Shown: positions 54,352 through 62,837, counted from the stretch's first letter. The stretch: DNA of 64,000 bases from Chitinophaga costaii (GCF_900094705.1 NZ_FMAR01000013.1:62001-126000), one strand, 5' to 3'. Numbers and translations: made by a program. Notes: generated by a model from the letters alone, not told the origin.

Positions 54352-55452
54352 ATGAAACTACTGCTGAATATTTTACGTGTGATTGTCGGGGTACTGTTCA
54401 TTTTTTCTGGCTTGGTAAAAGCCAACGATCCGCTGGGCCTTGCTTATAAAATGGACGAATTTTTTGACGCCCTGCACCTGGTGTTCCTCTCACCTTACTC
54501 CCTGTACTTTTCCGTGGTGATGAACGTGTTGGAAATTCTTTGCGGCGTGGCCCTGTTATTTGGATATGCCATGCGCTTTTTTGCTACACTGCTGTTGCTG
54601 CTCATCAGCTTCTTTACCTTCCTTACCGCCTATGCCCTGTTTTCTGGCAAAATCCGCGAGTGCGGCTGCTTTGGCGATTGTATTCCCCTGTCGCCGGTGG
54701 CCACTTTCTGGAAAGACGTAGCCCTGCTGGTGATGATTGTGGTGATCTATTTTTACCGCGACCGCCTGCAACCACTGCTGGGCCGTATGGGTTCTATTCT
54801 TTCCCTGCTGGCGGCTTTCCTGTTTTCCATCGGCATACAGTTGTACGCCCTGCAGCACCTGCCTTACGTAGATTGCCTGGCTTATAAAGTGGGAAATAAT
54901 ATCTCCGAGAAAATGAAACTGCCGCCTGGTGCCCAGCCCGATGTGTATGAAACAGTGCTGATCTACGAAAAAGCCGGCGAACGCAAAGAATTTAGCGCCG
55001 ATAATTATCCCTGGCAGGATAGTACCTGGAAGTATGTAGACCGCCGCGATAAACTGGTAAAGGAAGGCAATGCCATTCCTGCCATTAAGGATTTCTCCCT
55101 GAAAGACTTCGACGGGGGAGATCATACCCAGGAGCTGCTATCGGAAACCAAACCTACCTACCTGCTCATGGTACAGGATGTATCGGAGGCCGGGGAGGAA
55201 TGGGACGAAAGTATACATGCCCTGCAACAAAAATTGCAAGCCGGCACCATTCAACTGGTGGGCGTTTCCGCCTCCCCGAGAGAAGCGGTCGATACGTTTA
55301 CCGCCAAACATGGGCTGCTGTTTCCCTTCCTCACCATGGACGCCACCGCTATCAAAACCGCTGCCCGTAATAATCCCACCCTCATCCTGCTGGACAAGGG
55401 TACTATCAAAGCCAAATGGGCTTACCGGGATTTTCCGTCGTTTAAAAACTAA
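54352..55452 (+). CDS. DoxX/MauE-like membrane protein with C-terminal thioredoxin-like domain (BT_3928 family)
   Basis: 366 aa. N-terminal four-TM DoxX-like domain (VGVLFIFSGLVKANDPLGLAYKMDEFF; CGCFGDCIPLSPVATFWKD with a Cys cluster), a further TM, then a periplasmic thioredoxin-like fold (PTYLLMVQDVSEAGEEWDE...VDTFTAKHGLLFPFLTMD) without a CxxC. The CxCxxxC motif resembles the MauE/DoxX site. Possibly a redox or envelope maintenance role. 53 bp after DUF1599 and 6 bp before the permease gene, so one operon. Confidence 0.9.
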   Translation: MKLLLNILRVIVGVLFIFSGLVKANDPLGLAYKMDEFFDALHLVFLSPYSLYFSVVMNVLEILCGVALLFGYAMRFFATLLLLLISFFTFLTAYALFSGKIRECGCFGDCIPLSPVATFWKDVALLVMIVVIYFYRDRLQPLLGRMGSILSLLAAFLFSIGIQLYALQHLPYVDCLAYKVGNNISEKMKLPPGAQPDVYETVLIYEKAGERKEFSADNYPWQDSTWKYVDRRDKLVKEGNAIPAIKDFSLKDFDGGDHTQELLSETKPTYLLMVQDVSEAGEEWDESIHALQQKLQAGTIQLVGVSASPREAVDTFTAKHGLLFPFLTMDATAIKTAARNNPTLILLDKGTIKAKWAYRDFPSFKN

Positions 55453-55458
55453 GGACGT

Positions 55459-56511
55459 ATGTTCCTGCTGCGCAAATTATTATACGGCCTGCTAGTGCTG
55501 CTAGGTGTAGTGGTGCTGGTTTTCCTGCTGTTCAATGTATTGCCGGGCGATCCTGCCCGGCTTACCCTGGGCCAGCGGGCAGATGTGGCGTCGCTGGAAA
55601 ACGTGCGCAGAGAGCTGCACCTGGATAAACCCCTCCCGGTACAATTTGCCTGGTACCTGAACGATCTTTCCCCACTGGCTTATTTTAATCCCGCAACTGC
55701 CGATCCGGATGTAAAAGTGCTGCCCCTCATCCCGCTGGGGCAGGGTAGGGCTGTAGTGTTGAAAACACCCTATCTGCGCCGCTCTTACCAGGGCAAAAAA
55801 GCGGTATGGGAAATACTTACCGAAGCCATGCCGGGAACCCTGGTGCTGGCTCTTTGCGCGATGCTGTTTGCCACTATTACCGGTATAACACTGGGCATAT
55901 TATCAGCCGTGAAAAAAAATACCTGGATGGACTCCAGCGCCATTTTCGCCAGTGTAGCGGGTATTTCCATGCCTTCTTTTTTCGCAGGTATCGTGCTGGC
56001 TTATGTGCTGGGTTTTGTTTTTAGTGGATATACCGGCCTGCACATGACTGGTAGCCTCTACGATGTAGATCCCTTTGAAGGCCGTATCCTGAACCTGCGC
56101 AACCTGGTGTTGCCCGCACTCACCCTGGGCATACGCCCCCTGGCCATTATCACCCAACTTACCCGCAGCGCCATGCTGGACGTGCTGGGGCAGGACTACA
56201 TCCGCACTGCCTACGCCAAAGGACTGCCTCCCCGCCGTGTTATCTTCCAACACGCCCTGCCCAATGCCTTGAACCCCGTTATCACTGCCATTACCGGCTG
56301 GCTGGCCGAACTGCTGGCAGGCGCCTTCTTCGTAGAATACATCTTCGGCTGGAAAGGTATCGGCAAAATCACCGTAGACGCCCTCAGTAAATTCGACTTC
56401 CCCGTAGTCATGGGCGCCGTCCTCTTCACTGCCGCCCTCTTCATCCTCATCAACCTCCTCGCCGACTACCTCTACCACGTCATAGACCCTAGAGTTAATT
56501 ATGAATTATGA
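55459..56511 (+). CDS. DppB-type ABC transporter permease
   Basis: 350 aa. Start MFLLRKLLYGLLVLLGVVVLVFLLFNVLPGDPARL is the DppB/OppB signature, with the binding-protein-dependent permease motif EYIFGWKGIGKI near the end. A long periplasmic loop (30-120) precedes the five further TM helices. Normally paired with a DppC-type permease, ATPases and a peptide-binding lipoprotein; none is in the window. The last codons (VNYEL) and the TGA stop are read from a heptamer repeat array. Confidence 0.92.
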   Translation: MFLLRKLLYGLLVLLGVVVLVFLLFNVLPGDPARLTLGQRADVASLENVRRELHLDKPLPVQFAWYLNDLSPLAYFNPATADPDVKVLPLIPLGQGRAVVLKTPYLRRSYQGKKAVWEILTEAMPGTLVLALCAMLFATITGITLGILSAVKKNTWMDSSAIFASVAGISMPSFFAGIVLAYVLGFVFSGYTGLHMTGSLYDVDPFEGRILNLRNLVLPALTLGIRPLAIITQLTRSAMLDVLGQDYIRTAYAKGLPPRRVIFQHALPNALNPVITAITGWLAELLAGAFFVEYIFGWKGIGKITVDALSKFDFPVVMGAVLFTAALFILINLLADYLYHVIDPRVNYEL

Positions 56512-56751
56512 ATTATGAATTATGAATTATTTGGGGAGTGATATGCTTCTCTAGTATATTGATATTTGGGGTGTTTTATATTGAAAATTTTTTCGTTTCA
56601 CTAGTTCATTACATATTAAAATGTATTTTAATATTTCTTTTCCCCCTATCTATCTGGTCACCTCTATCTTAATAAATTAAGAAAAACGTATTAAAAATAA
56701 TTTATAATTCATAATTCATAATTCATAATTCATAATTCATAATTCATAATT
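56497..56751. repeat. inverted heptamer arrays (AATTATG / CATAATT), locus B
   Basis: Left array 56497-56530: nearly five copies of AATTATG; right array 56703-56751: six copies of CATAATT after one variant TATAATT. Spacer of 172 bp, AT-rich and unlike that of locus A. The left array contains the permease stop codon (56509-56511). The rest of the 351-bp gap before the sigma gene holds no credible gene. Confidence 0.9.
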
Positions 56752-56862
56752 AAGTAAGTTTTTTTGTAACAAAGGGATTTTACAGTCGTCTTCTTTATGT
56801 AACGCTGCTGAAATGGTGGGGTTATCGGAGGGAGGAACAATAAAACGCAATTGATATTCAGT

Positions 56863-57381
56863 ATGTCTTTAGAAATATTTCTTACGCAGGTAATGCCCGT
56901 TCAGCAAAAGCTTTTTCGCTTTGCGTTCAGGCTGCTGGGTAATGAGGATGATGCTAAGGATATTACACAGGATGCGTTGATGAAGGTGTGGCGTCAGCAG
57001 GGGAAAATGAACGAATTGGAAAATGTGGAGGCCTGGTGTATGCGCATTACGCGCAACCTGTCCCTGGATAAAATTAAAGCTAGAAAGTATCGCGTAGCAG
57101 ACGACCTGGAAAAGGCCTTGGAACTGCCCGCTGTGGATACCCAAAATCCGCATGTTGCCACCGAGCAGCAGGACATGATGAAGCGTGTACATGCTGCCAT
57201 CCATGCCCTGCCAGAGAAATTCAGATTGGTGATACAACTGCGGGACATGGACGGATTTTCTTACCAGGAAATCGCCGACATGTTAGACATTACCATAAAT
57301 GAAGTAAAAGTGAACCTGCACCGCGCGCGCCAAAAGGTGCGGGAACAACTTAAAAATGTGTATGCATATGGACTACAGTAA
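56863..57381 (+). CDS. ECF-type RNA polymerase sigma factor
   Basis: 172 aa from ATG 56863 (MSLEIFLTQVMP). Region 2: QKLFRFAFRLLGNEDDAKDITQDALMKVWRQ; region 4: LPEKFRLVIQLRDMDGFSYQEIADMLDITINEVKVNLHRARQKVREQL. First gene of a four-gene operon with a short membrane protein and two DUF4252 proteins. The next gene overlaps its end by 14 bp, as usual for a sigma/anti-sigma pair. Confidence 0.94.
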   Translation: MSLEIFLTQVMPVQQKLFRFAFRLLGNEDDAKDITQDALMKVWRQQGKMNELENVEAWCMRITRNLSLDKIKARKYRVADDLEKALELPAVDTQNPHVATEQQDMMKRVHAAIHALPEKFRLVIQLRDMDGFSYQEIADMLDITINEVKVNLHRARQKVREQLKNVYAYGLQ

Positions 57382-57880
57382 CATCAGATCACTATTAGAC
57401 AAGTATTGGGAAGGCGAGACGTCGCTGGAAGAGGAAGCGCAGTTAAAGCAATTTTATAATGCTGCCCCGGCAGACTTACCGAAAGACTTGCAGGAAGCTG
57501 CGCCTTTGTTTCATTACTTTGAAATAGCTACTCCCACCACCAATTTGCCTGGCTTTGAGGCGCTGCAAACCGCCTTCGAAACACCGGCCACTACACCCGT
57601 GATTAAAATAGGCTTTCTGCGCAACTGGATGCAGTATGCCGCCATGCTGGCCATTGCGCTGGGTATTGGCTACGGCATTCAGCAGCACATCGAAGCCGAT
57701 CGCCCTCCGCAGCATCCGGAACTTTCCTTCCGCCAGGACACGTTCAACGATCCTAAAGAGGCTTTCGCTGAAACACAAAAAGCCTTGCAACTGCTGGCCC
57801 GTAACCTAAATAAAGGCAAGCAGGAAATGGTGAAGCTCAATTACTTTAATGAAGCCACCGACAAGGTAAAAGAAAATTAA
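57368..57880 (+). CDS. short membrane protein, putative anti-sigma factor
   Basis: 170 aa from ATG 57368 (MDYSNIRSLLDKYWEGETS); Met1 and Met3 of the longer frame (57356, 57362) are alternatives. N-terminal SLLDKYWEGETSLEEEAQLKQFY resembles the cytoplasmic zinc-free anti-sigma helices of Bacteroidota, then one TM helix (about 83-102, WMQYAAMLAIALGIGYGIQQ) and a periplasmic C-terminus. Overlap with the sigma gene supports an anti-sigma role. No DUF name is certain. Confidence 0.8.
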   Translation: MDYSNIRSLLDKYWEGETSLEEEAQLKQFYNAAPADLPKDLQEAAPLFHYFEIATPTTNLPGFEALQTAFETPATTPVIKIGFLRNWMQYAAMLAIALGIGYGIQQHIEADRPPQHPELSFRQDTFNDPKEAFAETQKALQLLARNLNKGKQEMVKLNYFNEATDKVKEN

Positions 57881-57931
57881 ATCGCGCCATTCTATTACCT
57901 CCATAATCTGGAATTTTTAAATGTATTCATC

Positions 57932-58468
57932 ATGAAAAAGTTATTCTTGGTGGCCATGCTGGCACTATTCGCCATGCAAACCACCTTCGCTCAACAAAGC
58001 GGAGGCAGCGTAATCGATAAATTCTTTCAAAAATATTCAAACGACGAAAGCTTTACCCTGGTGAGCATTTCCCCGAAAATGTTCAGCATGTTCAGTAAAC
58101 TGGATGCTAATGATCCTGATGCCAAACAAGTGTTGCAAATTGCCCAGAAGCTCCGCTCCATGCGCATCCTGGCCAAAGAAGATACCAAAGACGGGGCTAA
58201 GCTGTATAAAGAAGCCGCCGCTTACCTGACCAACTCCTATGAAGAGCTGATGACGGTACGCAGCAAAGGCAATGATGTGAAGTTTTTGACCAAGGAAAAT
58301 GCAAAAGGCAATATCGAAGAACTCATTATGCTGGTGGGAGGCGATGATACCTTTGTAGCCATCAGCATCGTGGGCGACATAGACCTGAACCAGATCTCCA
58401 AAATTGCCAATGGTATGAACATCACCGGCATGGAAGACCTGAAACAGGTAAACAAAAAAGCACATTAA
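57932..58468 (+). CDS. DUF4252 secreted protein (first copy)
   Basis: 178 aa. Signal peptide MKKLFLVAMLALFAMQTTFAQ, then DUF4252: SVIDKFFQKYSNDESFTLVSISPKMFSMFSKL, LRSMRILAKEDTKD, and the typical GGDDTFVAISIVGDIDLNQISKIANGMNITGME. Bacteroidota-specific envelope proteins found with ECF sigma factors; function unknown. Second copy follows. Confidence 0.93.
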   Translation: MKKLFLVAMLALFAMQTTFAQQSGGSVIDKFFQKYSNDESFTLVSISPKMFSMFSKLDANDPDAKQVLQIAQKLRSMRILAKEDTKDGAKLYKEAAAYLTNSYEELMTVRSKGNDVKFLTKENAKGNIEELIMLVGGDDTFVAISIVGDIDLNQISKIANGMNITGMEDLKQVNKKAH

Positions 58469-58519
58469 TGACCGTGAATACTCCCGCCATTGTGGGAGCA
58501 TTCTTTCAATCGTTTTCAT

Positions 58520-59131
58520 ATGAAACGTACACTTCTCTACTGCAGCATAGCTGTGATCCTGGGCCTGCTCGCCGTGCTGCCGGCAATAGCACAGAAAAAA
58601 AGTCTCCGCGCCTTTTGCCAGGAATACCGTGGACAAGCCGAGATTCACACTTTTGGCGTAGGTCGCCCCCTATTAACATTGGCTAGCTGGATTATTCCGG
58701 CAAAGGATGAAGATACCCGCATGGCAAAACACCTGCTCCGTAAACTGCGTCATGTGAAATTATATACCATCACAGTAGATTCGAATGCCAATGTGAGCAA
58801 CGGCTCCATGGAGCGCCTTAAATCCCGCCTGGAAGCCGAGCATTATGAGAGTCTTACCGATATTAGGTCCGACGGCTCTATCGTACATGTAATGAGCAAT
58901 GGCCGCGCAGAAAACCTGGGCAATGTGGTGCTCTTGGTAAAAGATGATAAAGATATTGTATTCATAAGCCTGCGCACCCGCCTCACACTGAAAGACGTAT
59001 CTGATGTGGTAAACCACTACGCCCTCACAGACCTGCACAAAAAACATATCGCAGAAAAGAGGACCCAGGACTCCAGTGCCCTGCCAGCAGCAACTACCTT
59101 TACTGCCGGTAGCATAGCGAAGGATAAATAA
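58520..59131 (+). CDS. DUF4252-like secreted protein (divergent second copy)
   Basis: 203 aa from ATG 58520 (MKRTLLYCSIAVILG), which gives a clear signal peptide ending IAQ; the longer frame to 58490 lacks one. The middle (LRKLRHVKLYTITVD, VVLLVKDDKDIVFISLRTRLTLKDVSDVVNHY) matches the DUF4252 pattern seen in the preceding protein but is clearly diverged. Starts 51 bp after it. Likely duplicated and regulated by the upstream sigma factor. Confidence 0.85.
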   Translation: MKRTLLYCSIAVILGLLAVLPAIAQKKSLRAFCQEYRGQAEIHTFGVGRPLLTLASWIIPAKDEDTRMAKHLLRKLRHVKLYTITVDSNANVSNGSMERLKSRLEAEHYESLTDIRSDGSIVHVMSNGRAENLGNVVLLVKDDKDIVFISLRTRLTLKDVSDVVNHYALTDLHKKHIAEKRTQDSSALPAATTFTAGSIAKDK

Positions 59132-59154
59132 AAAAGAAATTACGAAACACGAAC

Positions 59155-59189
59155 GCCCGGTTGTCGCAAGATAACCGGGCATTTTTTTG
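59155..59189 (+). terminator. terminator of the sigma/DUF4252 operon
   Basis: GCCCGGTT pairs with AACCGGGC around a 10-nt loop, followed by A and seven T. Confidence 0.9.
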
Positions 59190-59200
59190 CTGGATAAAAA

Positions 59201-59488
59201 CTACTTGATGATAACTTCATACACCGCCACTTCACCCAGCATTTCATTCACCAGTTGTATAATTTTGTCTTTGGAATAATTCAGCTCTTGTTTCAGGGGG
59301 GCTACGTTGGAAGTGATGATGAGTTTACCATCAATGAGCTGTATTTGTTGGGTATAGCGGGCAATGGTTTTTCCCATGAGTTGTTCCCAGTTTTGCTGGA
59401 TGCGTACCTCGGTAAGCCGTGGTTTCATGCGGCTTTTGTTGATATAATCCCGGAGTGCGTCGCCTATGCTGATAGAACCGTATGCCAT
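59201..59488 (-). CDS. DUF721 (DciA-like) protein
   Basis: 95 aa from ATG 59488 (MAYGSISIGDAL). Pattern GDALRDYINKSRMKPRLTEVRIQQNWEQLMGKTIARYTQQIQLIDGKLIITSNVAPLKQELNYSKDKIIQLVNEML is the DUF721 fold with the V-x-x-x-W and L-x-V-x-x-S-x-x-W-x-Q-E-L-like blocks (W replaced by P-L-K here). DciA loads the replicative helicase at oriC in bacteria lacking DnaC. Lies 55 bp after recF on the same strand, a known neighbour in Bacteroidota. Confidence 0.9.
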   Translation of the reverse strand: MAYGSISIGDALRDYINKSRMKPRLTEVRIQQNWEQLMGKTIARYTQQIQLIDGKLIITSNVAPLKQELNYSKDKIIQLVNEMLGEVAVYEVIIK

Positions 59489-59543
59489 GTGGCAAATGTA
59501 AGGCATTTGATCGCAGCTTATTGCTGCCGGTGATGAAAAAAAA

Positions 59544-60626
59544 TCAGGTCATTGCTATTAGCTGTAACAATTCAGGGTTTCCTGCAAACGCTGCCTGCAG
59601 CCGCGCGGCGTGGGTATCGGTAATGAACACCTGCCCGTACCCGGGGGAGCTTACCAGGGCAATGAGCCGCATCACGCGTTCCTGGTCCAGCTTTTCAAAC
59701 ACATCGTCCAGCAGCAGGAGGGGAGGATATTGCTTTTGCTGTTTCATTACTTCATATTGGGCCAGTTTCAGGGCAAACAAAAAACTCTTGCGCTGGCCTT
59801 GGGATGCGCTGCTTTTCATGGCGTGTTCGTCTAGCAGAAACAGCAGGTCGTCGCGATGTATGCCTTCAGAGGTGCGTTGCAATAATTTGTCCCGGTTACG
59901 GTTAGCCGCCAGTATACCGCCCAGCGATTGGTCATGCAGGCTGCATTGGTAGCGGATGTTTACCACCTCGTGCCGGCCAGCCAGGTAATCGTAACGGGCC
60001 TGCACCTGGGCAATGAAATCCGGCAGGAAAGCATTGCGCAGGGCAAATACCGGCTCTCCATGCTGTACCAACTGTGCATCGAAGATATCCAATAAAGCGT
60101 CCTGAGATTGCGGCTGGTTGGGCAGCGATTTAAGCAGGCTGTTTCGCTGCTGCAATACTTTCTGGTAGGCCATCAAGTGATCCAGGTAACCAGGGAATAG
60201 TTGAGATAATAGGCCATCCAACCATTTGCGGCGTTCCTCGCTGCCGCCCAGGATAATCTCGGCATCGTCCGGGGCAATCATTACAGCAGGTAGCTGACCA
60301 ATGTGCCGGGAAAACCGGTCGTAAGTATCGTCATTCAGACTAATTTCTTTGCGACCATCTTTGAAGGTGCAAATAACTTTCGCTGCCGCCTGGTTTTTAT
60401 CGAAACAGGCTTCCAGGCGGAAACCGTTGGTGTGGTAATGGGTATTCTGGCTTTCGCTATTGGTAAAGTAGCTTTTGGTGAAGCACACATAATAAATGGC
60501 GTCCAGCAGGTTGGTCTTCCCCGAGCCGTTGGGACCGGTAATGCCTACCACCCTCCGGTCGAAGCGGAAGTGCTGCTGCACGTAATTCTTAAATTGTACC
60601 AGCGTAATAGACTGTAGCGAGAGCAT
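59544..60626 (-). CDS. recF: DNA replication and repair protein RecF
   Basis: 360 aa from ATG 60626 (MLSLQSITLVQFKNY). Walker A GPNGSGKTNLLDAIYYV, ABC-type signature SQGQRKSFLFALKLAQY and Walker B LLLLDDVFEKLDQERV. RecF guides RecO/RecR to gaps for RecA loading. The longer frame to 60704 extends over the promoter box (60681-60688) and is rejected. Upstream of the DUF721 gene, divergent from pdhA. Confidence 0.96.
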   Translation of the reverse strand: MLSLQSITLVQFKNYVQQHFRFDRRVVGITGPNGSGKTNLLDAIYYVCFTKSYFTNSESQNTHYHTNGFRLEACFDKNQAAAKVICTFKDGRKEISLNDDTYDRFSRHIGQLPAVMIAPDDAEIILGGSEERRKWLDGLLSQLFPGYLDHLMAYQKVLQQRNSLLKSLPNQPQSQDALLDIFDAQLVQHGEPVFALRNAFLPDFIAQVQARYDYLAGRHEVVNIRYQCSLHDQSLGGILAANRNRDKLLQRTSEGIHRDDLLFLLDEHAMKSSASQGQRKSFLFALKLAQYEVMKQQKQYPPLLLLDDVFEKLDQERVMRLIALVSSPGYGQVFITDTHAARLQAAFAGNPELLQLIAMT

Positions 60627-60680
60627 GAATTGGGCCCCTTGAAAAGTTTTTGCGCCGGACCATCCCCGGCCCGGGACCGG

Positions 60681-60688
60681 CAAATATA
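60681..60688 (-). promoter_or_regulatory. -7 element before recF
   Basis: TATATTTG on the minus strand, 54 bp before the recF ATG, matches TAnnTTTG. No clear TTG at -33. Confidence 0.45.
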
Positions 60689-60759
60689 CGCCAAAAGCCG
60701 CCATGAGCGGCCACGCTTGCCAGCCCCACCATAAAATTTAGTTTTTAGTATTTTCCTGT

Positions 60760-60767
60760 TATATTTG
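60760..60767 (+). promoter_or_regulatory. -7 element before pdhA
   Basis: TATATTTG ends 18 bp before the GTG start at 60786. It overlaps an alternative TTG start at 60765, which is therefore unlikely to be used. Confidence 0.5.
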
Positions 60768-60785
60768 CGGACAAATTTAGAAAGC

Positions 60786-61796
60786 GTGCAAACTAAAACA
60801 GAAGGAAAGACGAAGTTCACCAAAGAAACATATCTTAACTGGTATGAGTCCATGCTTTTGCAGAGACGCTTTGAAGAAAAGGCCGGTCAGTTGTACGGAA
60901 TGCAGAAGATCCGTGGTTTTTGCCATCTCTATATCGGCCAGGAAGCCATCTCCGCCGGTTGCGTATCTGCTACCAAACCAGGCGATAAATTTATCACTGC
61001 CTACCGCGACCACGCACTGGCCATTGCCAAAGGCATGACGCCCAACGAGTGTATGGCGGAACTGTTTGGTAAGGCCACCGGCTGTTCAAAGGGTAAAGGA
61101 GGCAGTATGCACTTCTTCTCCAAGGAAAAAGGTTTTTTTGGTGGGCATGGTATCGTAGGTGCTCAGATTGGCACCGGTGCCGGCCTGGCATTTGCCGAAA
61201 AGTACCTGGAAACTGGCAATGTAGTGCTGGCTTTCTTTGGCGATGGAGCCGCCCGTCAAGGTATTTTGCATGAAACCTTTAATATGGCCATGCTGTGGAA
61301 ACTGCCTGTAATCTTCATTTGTGAGAACAACCATTACGCCATGGGTACTTCTGTAGAACGTACTTCCAACGTATTGGACATCTATAAATTTGGTGCTGCT
61401 TACGAAATGCCTGCCGATGATATCGACGGCATGAGCCCGGAAGCCGTTCACGAAGGCGTATCTAAAGCAGTAGCCCGCGCCCGCGCCGGCGAAGGCCCTA
61501 CCTTGTTGGAAATTAAAACCTACCGCTACAAAGGGCATTCCATGAGCGATCCTGCAAAGTACCGCACCAAAGAAGAAGTGGAAGATTATAAAGAAAAGGA
61601 CCCGATCAACGCTACCCTGAAAACCATTCTTTCCAAGAAATGGGCTTCAGAAGCAGAAATCGAAGCCATCAACGAGAAAGTGAAGAAAACCATTGAAGAC
61701 TGTGTGCAGTTTGCCGAAGAGTCTCCCTGGCCTTCTGATGATGAACTGCTGAAAGACGTTTATACCCAGCAGGACTATCCTTTTATTGTGGACTAA
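60786..61796 (+). CDS. pdhA: pyruvate dehydrogenase E1 component, alpha subunit
   Basis: 336 aa from GTG 60786. ThDP-binding motif GDGAARQGILHETFNMAMLWKLPVIFICENN (GDG...NN), GKGGSMHFFSKEKGFFGGHGIVGAQ, and phospho-loop RYKGHSMSDPAKYRTKEEV. With a beta subunit it decarboxylates pyruvate and passes acetyl to E2. No pdhB or E2 gene is adjacent; the gene is followed by a terminator, so it is transcribed alone. Confidence 0.95.
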   Translation: MQTKTEGKTKFTKETYLNWYESMLLQRRFEEKAGQLYGMQKIRGFCHLYIGQEAISAGCVSATKPGDKFITAYRDHALAIAKGMTPNECMAELFGKATGCSKGKGGSMHFFSKEKGFFGGHGIVGAQIGTGAGLAFAEKYLETGNVVLAFFGDGAARQGILHETFNMAMLWKLPVIFICENNHYAMGTSVERTSNVLDIYKFGAAYEMPADDIDGMSPEAVHEGVSKAVARARAGEGPTLLEIKTYRYKGHSMSDPAKYRTKEEVEDYKEKDPINATLKTILSKKWASEAEIEAINEKVKKTIEDCVQFAEESPWPSDDELLKDVYTQQDYPFIVD

Positions 61797-61807
61797 ATAA
61801 AACTTTT

Positions 61808-61852
61808 AAAGGTTAACGGCCCCGTTCTGCGGATAAGCGGTTAACCTTTTTT
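61808..61852 (+). terminator. terminator of pdhA
   Basis: AAAGGTTAAC (61808-61817) pairs with GTTAACCTTT (61840-61849) and T follows. The T run merges into the next gene's promoter box. Confidence 0.85.
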
Positions 61853-61859
61853 ATATTTG
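61852..61859 (+). promoter_or_regulatory. -7 element before the TPR gene
   Basis: TATATTTG at the end of the pdhA terminator, about 66 bp before the TPR gene ATG. Confidence 0.45.
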
Positions 61860-61925
61860 TACAGCGGTGCTGCTTTAGGGCGTACCGTTTTTTAGCATTA
61901 ACTCAACACATTTACAAAACACCCA

Positions 61926-62639
61926 ATGGCAGAAGTTACGAATAAAGCCAATCCATCCCACGATACCACCAAACCTGCAAAAAGTGAATTTGATTTACAG
62001 GAATCCATGGATCGTGCAGAGGATTTTTACAAGAAAAACCAAAACGTGATCCTGGGCGCTATTGCAGCAGTAGTGATCCTGGTAGGAGGATATTTTGCCT
62101 ATGGCAATTTTGTATCCAAACCTAAAGAACAGAAGGCCCAGGCTATGATCTTCCACGCGCAGGAATACTTCGCCAAAGATTCTTTTAAACTGGCACTTAA
62201 TGGCGACGGTAATAACTATGGTTTCCTCCAAGTCATTGAAAAATACGATGGTACCAAAGCCGGCAACCTGGCACACTACGGTGCCGGCGTTTCCTACATT
62301 CGCCTTGGTGATTACCAGAATGGTATCAACCAACTGAAAGACTTTTCTGCCAACGACGATGTACTGCAACCCCTTGCCCTGGGCATTACCGGCGATGCAT
62401 ACATGGAACTGAATAAAGTAGATGACGCTATTGCGGCTTACAAAAAAGCAGCCCACAGCAGCGACAACGCCCTTACATCTCCTATCTACCTGCTCCGCGC
62501 TGGCCTGGCGCTAGAAAAAGCTGGCAAAAACCAGGACGCCATTGAATTGTACAAAGAAATCAAAAGTAAATACCCACAAACCAACGAAGGCCGCGAAATG
62601 GATAAATACCTGGCCCGCATTGGCGAAGTAAAAGAATAA
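61926..62639 (+). CDS. membrane-anchored tetratricopeptide repeat protein (YfgM-like)
   Basis: 237 aa. Cytoplasmic N-terminus, one TM helix (about 38-58, NVILGAIAAVVILVGGYFAYG), then TPR-like repeats (GNLAHYGAGVSYIRLGDYQNGINQLKDF, ALGITGDAYMELNKVDDAIAAYKKAA, SPIYLLRAGLALEKAGKNQDAIELYKEIKSKYP). The topology matches YfgM, an inner-membrane chaperone partner of SecYEG. In Bacteroidota it usually lies before ribH, as here. Confidence 0.9.
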   Translation: MAEVTNKANPSHDTTKPAKSEFDLQESMDRAEDFYKKNQNVILGAIAAVVILVGGYFAYGNFVSKPKEQKAQAMIFHAQEYFAKDSFKLALNGDGNNYGFLQVIEKYDGTKAGNLAHYGAGVSYIRLGDYQNGINQLKDFSANDDVLQPLALGITGDAYMELNKVDDAIAAYKKAAHSSDNALTSPIYLLRAGLALEKAGKNQDAIELYKEIKSKYPQTNEGREMDKYLARIGEVKE

Positions 62640-62663
62640 ACGGAACCTATCGTTTCCATCCAT

Positions 62664-62715
62664 ACAATTTCCAAAGAACATTACCAGCAGGTGCCGGATG
62701 TTTTTTGGAAATTGT
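62664..62715 (+). terminator. long hairpin after the TPR gene
   Basis: ACAATTTCCAA (62664-62674) pairs with TTGGAAATTGT (62705-62715), with an inner AACAT/ATGTT stem (62677-62681 with 62698-62702). It probably ends the TPR transcript. It does not resemble an FMN riboswitch. Confidence 0.55.
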
Positions 62716-62829
62716 GCTTTTAGGCCAGCCGCATGGGGGCTGATCTGTAGGTTTATCCGCAACCGGTATAAGAGAAATTAATAGCAGCAGGGAATTGTTT
62801 TTTACTGTTTATTTGAAGTCTGTAAATTG

Positions 62830-62837
62830 TACATTTG
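62830..62837 (+). promoter_or_regulatory. -7 element before ribH
   Basis: TACATTTG matches TAnnTTTG, 37 bp before the ribH ATG. A TTG is present upstream but closer than 18 bp. Confidence 0.45.

Noticed and set aside
60765-60785. TTG start at 60765 for pdhA
   Set aside because: The TTG lies inside the TATATTTG promoter box, so it would not be transcribed; GTG 60786 is preferred.
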